Shown piece after piece: positions 43,801 through 52,800 of a stretch of DNA of 64,000 nt. Under the pieces are notes generated by a model that saw nothing but the letters and a program-made list of their open reading frames with translations, searched no databases and was not told where the DNA came from. Every line of letters begins with the position of its first letter. Within the stretch, counting starts at the first letter, position 1. A program made the translations under genes and the position numbers. The stretch comes from Azorinus chamasolen (taxonomy: Eukaryota; Mollusca; Bivalvia; Cardiida; Solecurtidae), in assembly GCA_963576725.1 (NCBI GenBank), contig OY755243.1, positions 79,610,417 through 79,674,416 of the forward strand. Direction: 5' to 3'.

Positions 43801-46800
43801 TGCAATTCTGGTTTTTATTGCAAAAGTGGTTGTCAAGTATTTGCAATACGAATTTAGACACTTTTTACATCTCAACCAGTTTCGCAATAAACATTTTGTA
43901 ATTCTTGAAAAGGTGTCTGATCTAGTAGACTATGGCAAATTGGTCTTCATTGTTATCATTACTGTCAAATTTCAATTATATATTAAGTTCAGAACAGGTA
44001 GTTTTTGGCAAGTTCATGGTTGACAGATAAGCCCATTAGGCTTCCATATTATCCGAATTAGCTTTAAAAAGTAAAGTTCAACAACTTTCGAAACAAACAA
44101 TCATATAATTGACTAGTCTATCAACCCATCCAGTGTTTAAAAAGAGAAAACACTGATAAATGGTTGTTTTCTTAATTTACTGATAAGCCCATTTGGGCTT
44201 TGTTTTCGTCCGGGCATGTCATGTAAAGTTGTTTGCAACTACTAGCAACTACCCGAAATGCAACGGTAACCTAATTCTTAAATCTAGAAAAATTTATTGC
44301 AATTCTGGTTTTTATTGCAAAAGTGGTTGTCAAGTAATTGCAATACGAATTTGGACCCATTTTACATCCCAACCAGTTTTGCAATAAATTTATTGCAATT
44401 CTGGTTATTATTGCAAAAGTGGTTGTAACAGAGCTCTCTGCTCAGGGTCTATACTGTTTGAGGGTTCTTAGAGGAGCTCTCTGCTCAGGGTCTATACTGT
44501 TTGAGGGCTCTTAGAGGAGCTCTCTGCTCAGGGTCTATACTCAGAGGGCTCTTAGAGGAGCTCTCTGCTCAGGGTCTATACTATTTGTAAATGTCAGCAT
44601 GCGCGTGTCCCGCATTCAAAAGGTTTAAGGGTGAGTTTAGTGTGTTTTTATTTTAATTTTTTTCTCATTTTCATAAGAAAGTTTCGTTTTATTTGTCTTT
44701 GCAAAACGACAGTGGCATATCTTTTGGATCTTAAAGAGACGCCAATTCATTGAGCATCTCAGTTTGATCAAAACAGTTTGCAAATGGTATTCCAGATAGG
44801 TTGTTAGGTTGTACGTATTGCCTACATGTTGTACAGTGCAATGGTTTCGTAATAAGCTCTCAGAAATCTGTTATATTCCCACAAGAAAAAAAATCTTTTC
44901 AATGACATTTACTACATTGATTTTTACAATATAAATATAACTTAATATATAGAGTAAAAGACGTATATATATTATAAACTTTTATATGTATATTATAAAA
45001 TGTATATATGTTACAAAATTTCGCATGTACATTCATGGTACATATTGACGTATTTGCATTGCATACCATTCATTTTTATTGTTAAACTCAATATCTATGT
45101 TGTAAACCATTGTTTAATATATACACTGTCTAGCTAGTAACATTATGTTCGAACTTGACGTTTATGTGTGTTCTATTCTGCATCGTGGGATGTGTTTAAA
45201 ACATTTGTAACGAACGTTTTCATTTGATAGTAAATCTAAGATGGCGGCCCCCAGAATGCATGATGTCTGGTCGCATCACGAAATCTTTCTTGTTTGTAAT
45301 TTGTGAAAAAATGTAAGTAGGAGGCTGCCATGTTTCAAAGCTTGATTCGTCCTAGATTTTACCGTCCATACAAACCCGTAGTTACAAGTGTTGTAAACAT
45401 ATCCCAAAAATGCATTTATAGAACATGCATAGTTGTCAAGATAGAACATAAATGAACCAGCATAAAACAGTGGTCTATTGATAATTGTTGTTTGCTGATA
45501 GCCACTCACCGGCTTTGCAGTCATTGCCCGTATAACCACTGGAACAACCACTTCGGCATGCACCTTTTATGACGTCACAGTCGCTATGGTTACAGTTCGT
45601 GCATCTATGCGAACAATTCTTTCCATATGTTCCTCGTATACAACCTTAAAATTAGAACAAGAGGGTCAGAATGGCCCTGATATCGCTCACCAGACAATCA
45701 GAGGAGAAGATTTTCAAAGATTTTACTATATGTTTCTATAGAAAACTAGCTGGCCCTGAGGCGGGGCCAATTCTGACCCCAGGGGCATAATTTATATAAC
45801 TTTTTTAGAGGACCTGAACATGATGCTATGTGCCAAATATCAAAGCTGAGAACCTTCCAGTTTCAGAGGAGAAGATTTTTCAAAGTTTTCACAATATGTT
45901 TCTTTAGAAAACAAGGCACCCCTGGGAGGGACCAATTTTGACCCCAGGGGCATAATTTATATAACATTTGTAGAGGACCTACAGATGATGCTATGTGCCA
46001 TAGGTGAAAGATGAGAACCCTGTAGATTCTGAGGAGAATATTTTTAAAGGTTCAAATTGTTGACGCGGGACGACGCACATCGCACGACGACAGACGACGG
46101 ACATAAGGCGATCGCAAAAGCTCATCCCGAGCACTTTGTGCTCTGGTGAGCTAAAACAAACCTTGTATGAAAGTCTCCTTTTTAGTTTTGAAAAAAAATA
46201 ACAATAAAGGTATGGCACAGTACAAATTGGACTCGTCTTTCTTAACTGAAAAAATAATGAGACGAGAAAATGATTGACGAGGAACAATAATTTCAAAAAA
46301 ATAAATAAAGACCAATCCCAAATCGTACTCGTCATTCTCAAAACTGATGAAAACCAACGAACGTACCTTGTGTGCAGTACACGCCCTCCCATCCTTCCCG
46401 ACAACCTTCAGTACAGACACCCGTTAGAGGGTTACACGACGTTGTTGCACAATGACCACATTTGTGTTCACACCTTTCTCCATAGAAACCACTCCCACAA
46501 TCTAGTGAACAAAATATAAAGACGCCAGAGACTAATTTCCCTTCGAGTCTTCTAACGCAATAGAGAAATTTGCAATATAAGAAAACATGTCCGTATATGT
46601 TTGCTTTTATATAACAACACATGTCTTTATAACCTAAAATGCTCTTTTCAACGTTTAATTATGTTTTAGTACTAACCACCATACGATTATATAGAAAATG
46701 CACCATTTCATCTATTCTAATATAGGAACATATGTGTCTTTAAGACGGATATCAGCTTAATTCATGATGAAAGTGATACAGAAAGCTCAAAAAGGAGCTC

Positions 46801-49800
46801 TCTGTGTAACTTTTACCCTACAATGAGCAGCCACCACCCTGAAATATCTAAAATCTCGTTTACTATAAATTTAGAAGGGTTTCTACTGTAGTTCATGGAC
46901 TGGCGGGAAGACAGACTTTCGGTGGTGTCCAGTGTACATATCACCCAGCAGACGCAAACATGCACGCACAAACACACGCATGCACGGACGCATGTATGGA
47001 CACATACGCAAACATTTCGAACACACTCGCACGCACGTATTCATACATGCATGTACGCACGCACACACAAAGCAACATTGAACACCACACACATCCTTTG
47101 TAACTATGATAATGGAGGCGTGTTTAACATAGACGATGTAAAGATCCGGTTTGTGGTTTCATTCAAAAATTTCGCGCTGTTGGTTCGAATCCCGGTCAGT
47201 GCATTTGGAATTTTCATGTGAGGAAGCCTTCTAGCTGGCTTGCGGTATGTCGGTGTTTCTACCTGGATGTTCTTCTGTGCACGAAACAATGCAATTTGTT
47301 CCATGTACAGAGGAACCTCCGGGGTCTTACTTTACCTGTAATTACTGGTAGCTGGACGTCGTGATACGACTGAAATACTGTTAAAACGGCGCATAAACCC
47401 CAATAAAAACCAAACCAAATCAAAATTTCGGAAATTAATTTTGTTTTGTAATACAAAGTAAGTATTTACTCTGCACACATAAATCTCCTGAATATCCTGA
47501 TTGACAGCCTCGGTCGCATTTCCCCGTTACCCTGTCACACGACGTGTTACCATGGCAATGACCACAATCAAAATTACAGTTCCTTCCGTATTTATAGTTC
47601 TCGCACTCTAAACAAAAGAAAACCTCATTAAAATCAGCGTAACGCAAACAAAACTCCCTTATTATATGGCTTATAGTCGCTGTGATAAAATATTGTTTTC
47701 AGCTGTTTTAGATAACCTATGTATATCAATGTATTTAAATGATACTGTTGAACTTCAATATCTCAAACTAGACATAACTCGAAATAAAAGTTCGGTCCTT
47801 CCAAAATTTGAAATGCATGATTGTTCTTAAATAAATGTATCGCTACGCATATCTAGAAACGCATATAACAGCTTAATTAATGAAGGTCAAAAGTAATGCT
47901 GAAAACTCCTGCAGGATCTGCATTAAGCTGTGAAGTTTGAGAAATTGTCCAGAATAGAAATCCAATGTCTCGAACCTTCCCTTACCTCGAAGTAATTTGT
48001 ATGGTCCCTTGAACTATTTATAAATAAGACTTACACATATAGTTTAAATATTGATAAATTGGCATTGCAATGGTTTCTTTTACAACTTATAAATACTGAC
48101 AAGACCCGCTACTAATTGGCTACTTGAGTTTACATGATTTATAGAGAATTAACGTTAGAAACTACTGGCCTTCAGTGCAGAACGTTCCATTCCATCCAGC
48201 TGCACACCCATTGGTGCATTGTCCGGTCACGTGATCGCAATGCCCACCGTCACAATGTCCGCATGGATATTTACAGTCAGGGCCATAGGCATCCTTGCAC
48301 CCTGCAGAACAATTACCGAAACATTTTTGTATCTCATATTGTAGAACTCTTTTCTAAGGCGATATAAACTTGTGATAATCTTTACTGCATTATTGTTCAT
48401 GTAAGAACTAATATTTACATTCGCCCTGCAACGTCCTTATATAACCTTATTCTAAAAAGAAAGTTGCATAACCTCATGAACACCGGAAGCACGTCATTCA
48501 TTTCTTAAATATAAGAAATACAATGGAATATAAATATAAGAAATAAATGACGTGCTCCCGGTGTTCATGGGTTATGCAACGCATAGCTTTACGAGCAAAG
48601 ATTCACGTGAAGCCCTTCGGGCTTCACTAACTTTGCTCGTAAAGCTATGCGTTGCATAACCTCATGAACACCGGAAGCACGTCATTCATTTCTTAAATGG
48701 CACCATACATATAATTAGCTGATATAAAATCATGAAATATATAAGAACAAGCGACGGTGATATTGGCTTGCAACTTTCATCTCAAAATGTTAAGATAACT
48801 GCCAGCTCATGCATTAAACATTGAAAAAAACAGATATTGTTTGATTCGAAACGCCTCGGTAAAAATTGAGAACTGAATTCCCCTACCTGTTTGGCATCCA
48901 TCCCCAGACCATCCTTGTGAGCAGCCTGATGCGCATGCGCCGGTGTCTATGTCACACACTTCCGTTTCGTCCGCGCATCTGCACATATGGTCACACATAC
49001 TACCGAACCAAAATTTCGTACAAACTGTGAATAAATACTAACACTATTTCAAAGTTCGATAACTGAACAATTGTAGAAGCAAAAACGAAAAAGCTATAAG
49101 TTAACCCTATACTCCATGAATATTCAAGTAAGAAATCAGTATGTTAACGCTTTACTCCATAAATGCGTCTTTCTACGCCTTTGCAAGCAACACCTTTTGG
49201 CAGAGTAGACCCAGATCAGACGACTCTTCTAGGAGAAGTTTGATCAGGGTCTGCTCTGTTTGCTTATGGTATTATATAGATCTGAGTCTACAGTTTCTTT
49301 TGTGCAAAATATTTCCTCGAGTTGATATGTCATTTTAAGAATTAATCTAATATTCCTGGCGTCATTATTTCTTTTATGAATATTCATGGGTAAATGAGCA
49401 GACATATCACAAGAATACTCTAGTAGGAGGAATACGATTATGAGAGATGATGATGACATGATGATGTTCCAACACCAAGGCGGCGCATTTGCGGTGCAAA
49501 AAGCAAAATGAAAGGGAATGTCATCTAATGAGAAAAACGCACCGTATATCCGGAAGTCACACATCTCCACAGGGCCTGCCTTGTTAACCACCATGACGTA
49601 CTTCCCAAGAACTGCCACGTCACACTTCACCGTGGCACCGTCACCGTGAATCTGTATAGTCGTGCAGCGTGTCATAGAGAAGATTGTATTGTCCATACCC
49701 ACGTAGATACTCCAGTTCTTGATGCTTGTCAGTGGTCCTGGAATGTAAAACAAAATAGAATATCTGAAAATATAGTGGAACTCCTATAATGCGACCACTT

Positions 49801-52800
49801 AGCAAATAAATATGGGACTCTTTAAAAGCAGGCAATTGCTTACTGCAGGAAATAAAATATTGGTCCCATGCTTATAAAACCTTTTAGGTGAGTCTGAGTT
49901 TGTTCTCAAGTTTTTGATTGGTCAGATTTGAGCCTTTGGCTCAAATCTGACCAATCAAAAGCTTGAGAACGAGCTCAGACTCAACTAAAAAGCTTTATAA
50001 GCATGGACCCAAGAAACTCCTACGGGGTTTGTCGCGCAGCGATGTCATAACATTTAACATCACGGTTGCAATCACCTGCAGCTATCCGCAGAGTCTCTAC
50101 TCGGGTTGGATGGTCAAGTTCTACTGTCCACCATCCGGGCACTGAAGGTTTAGTGAACGAGCAAGTGCTCATGACGTCATCAACGGCCAATGCCCCGTCC
50201 TCAGAATGTTTTCCGTCCTTTTGCGTAACACGTCGTTTAAATGCAACATTTCCTGAAAAGTTATGAAAATGGTAAAAAATATTATTTTGATATTGTTTTA
50301 TACTTTTAATTGTCAAGTCATAAACCCTTACAGTGTGGGACACGAGTCACTAGTGTCCTTTGTAAACATTGCAGACCCAGATGAGAGGGCTCCTAGCTGA
50401 ACCCTCTCATTAGGGTCTGTACTTTTTTGTTATTTAGGGAATTTTCTAAAGAAAATTCCATAAATATCACCATAAGCTTGACATGATTGAATTTTAGAAT
50501 AGTCCATTTCAATGTTCAGCGTTGTAGGGGTTAATGTTTTAGGTAAATGTTTAACAACATACCGTTTTAATTCTAAATGCGTGTTTTCTTTATTATTTTA
50601 AATACAAACACTTCACTTGTGATATTATTATTACATATGTGGTTTAGCTATAGTCTTACATTCAGTACAAAATCTGAGTATCTGTCAGTTTGGATTCAGA
50701 TGAAAGGTGGAATATATTAGATATACCAACTGTTAACCCATTCCCTCATATTGACGACTTTTGACGACTCTGTAAAAGTCACTTTGTGAAAACATTGTGA
50801 TAAATAGAGCATTTGCTCCTATATGAGCAAATGCTCTATTTATCACAATGATTTCAAATTACAAAATTCTAAGATTTACCCTTTCTCTAGTTAATGCTCA
50901 TTTTCGGTAGATTATTCAAAGATGTTGTATCTAAAAATAGCCTATGAGGTAATGGGTTAAAATAAAACAATCAAGTGTCCAAAGGTTTGTACTCTGGAAA
51001 GCGCGGGTGTACTCGGTAGCTCATCTGAATCAATAAATGCAAGACAGGAGAGTAGCTGAATCCAAATGTAATGTACTAATCATGGTTATAGGAGCCCGAG
51101 AGCATGCTACCCGGGGGAATTTGGAATTGTGTAGTTTGCAAACCATTGTTACAAAAGAGCATTTGCTCCTATAGGAGCAAATGCTCTTTTTATCTCAATG
51201 GTTTCAAAAAGTGACCTTTACAGAGGTGTCATTATGAGGGAATTGGTTAAAAGCTTATATGACAAGACATAACGTTTATCAAAGTCTTCGAGCTTTGCCT
51301 TCGCCTTCGAGCTTGTTCGATTATGACCATAATAATGTTTTCATCTTTCAGATTGATGTTACGCATGTGCGTAAGTGCGTATCGCTAGCTACGTCCCCGC
51401 AAGTTATGTAAAATGTTGAAAATGTACGTATTTTAAAATAATAACTAGAGGTTTGTTTTTGTCACAAAAACAGATGTCTCCCCCACCCGTCCTCTTTCCA
51501 ATGCACAAGTGTAATGTCTGTAACTCCAAACTTATCAGGGTCTAATTTCTAAGTCACCAGGGGCAATAACTCCAACATTGTCAGGGGGAGACAATTCAAA
51601 AGCCCCAGGTACACAAAAAACACATGCTAGTCAACATTCTTGTGAAGTTTGGTGACTCTAGTACTAGTGGTTTCAGAGATACATGTGACACAAAGTAAAG
51701 TTTCTCTTATTTGAAGTCATAAGGGGCAGTAACTCCAAAGTTATTAGGGGGAGACAATTAAACACCCCAGATGCACAACAACTCAATGACATGCTGGTGA
51801 ACATTCCTGTGAAGTTTGGTGACTCTAGCCCTACTGGTTTCAGAGATACGTGCAGCACAAAGTTTCTCTAATTTTAAGTTAACATATCAGGGGCAGTAAC
51901 TCAAGAATTATCAGGGGGAGACAATTTTAAAAAAACCAGGTGCACAACAACTCATGCTGGTGAACATTCCTGTGAAGTTTGGTGACTCTAGCCCTAGTGG
52001 TTTTAAAGATATGCATGACACAAAGTTTTTCTAATTTTAAGTAATCATATCAGGGGCAATAACTCCAAAGTTATCAAGGGAAGACAATTCAAAAATCCCA
52101 GTTGTACAACAACTCATGCTGGTCGACATTCCTGTGAAGTTTGGTCACTCTAGCCCTAGTGGTTTCAGAGATATGCACGACACTAAGTAAAGTTTGTCTA
52201 ATTTTAAGTCATCAGGGGCAGTAACTCCAAAGTTAACAAGGGGAGACAATTCAAAAACCCAAGAGCAAAACAACTCATGCTTGTGAACAATCCTGTGAAG
52301 TTTGGTGACTCTAGCCCTACTGGTTTCAGAGATACGCGCGACACAAAGTTTGTATAAATTTAAGTATTCATATCAGGGGCAATAACTCAAGAATTATTAG
52401 GGGGGGCGATTCAAAAACCATAGGTGCACAACAACTCATGCTGGTGAACATTCCTGTGAAGTTTGGTGACTCTAGTACTAGCGGTTTCAGAGATACGCGC
52501 GACACAAAGTTTTTTTTAATTTTAAGTCATCAGGGGCAATAACTCCAAAATTATCAGGGGGAGACAATTCAAAAATCCCAGGTGCACAACAACTCATGCT
52601 GGTGAACATTCCTGTGAAGTTTGGTGACTCTAGCCCAACTGGTTTCAGAGATACGCGCGACACAAGTTTGTGACGGACAGACAGACAGACAGACGGACGG
52701 ACGGACGGACGGACGGACGGACGGACGGACGGACGGACGGACGGACGGACAGACAGACAACTCTGGCAAAAACAATATATCTCCCCATAAATGGGAGAGA

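Larger units (their letters stand above)
35290..44431. mobile_element. 9.1 kb foldback element with satellite-like inverted arms
   Basis: It begins GTTACAACCACTTTTGCAAT and ends with its exact reverse complement. GAGCTCT lies on both sides in the host hairpin array and is a possible 7 bp target duplication, though the site is palindromic. Each arm (about 35290-38700 and 40148-44431) is a tandem array of ~295 bp units mixed with ~790 bp higher units. Unit boundaries 'gacagcgtagtcccaacc' recur at about 36080, 36871, 37164, 37460, 37755 and 38511, and inverted at about 40270, 41062, 41357, 41655, 42437, 42730, 43025, 43319 and 43614. No transposase is visible. The form resembles Foldback/Galileo elements; the superfamily is unknown. 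It is absent from the left arm at ~2640. Confidence 0.85.
18421..46520 (-). repeat. Right arm of the large inverted duplication
   Basis: It is the reverse complement of the left arm, interrupted by four large arm-specific insertions (26325-29518, 29836-30507, 35290-44431, 45655-46156). Homology runs past exon 46367-46501 to where the left edge of the window cuts the other copy. Confidence 0.9.

Noticed and set aside
37155..44387. Many 60-100 codon frames with related sequences (MGIDSVVPTTFAINLL...) in the foldback element
   Set aside because: They repeat with the 295 bp unit, appear on both strands, and have no family features; they arise from the satellite sequence.
46274..46519. Plus-strand frame over exon 8
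   Set aside because: Shadow of the minus-strand EGF exon.
1..46520. Palindrome as a plain sequencing hairpin (missed adapter) artefact
   Set aside because: A 2.5 kb unique spacer separates the arms and the arms differ by whole transposon insertions; a haplotype mis-join remains possible and is kept as an alternative.
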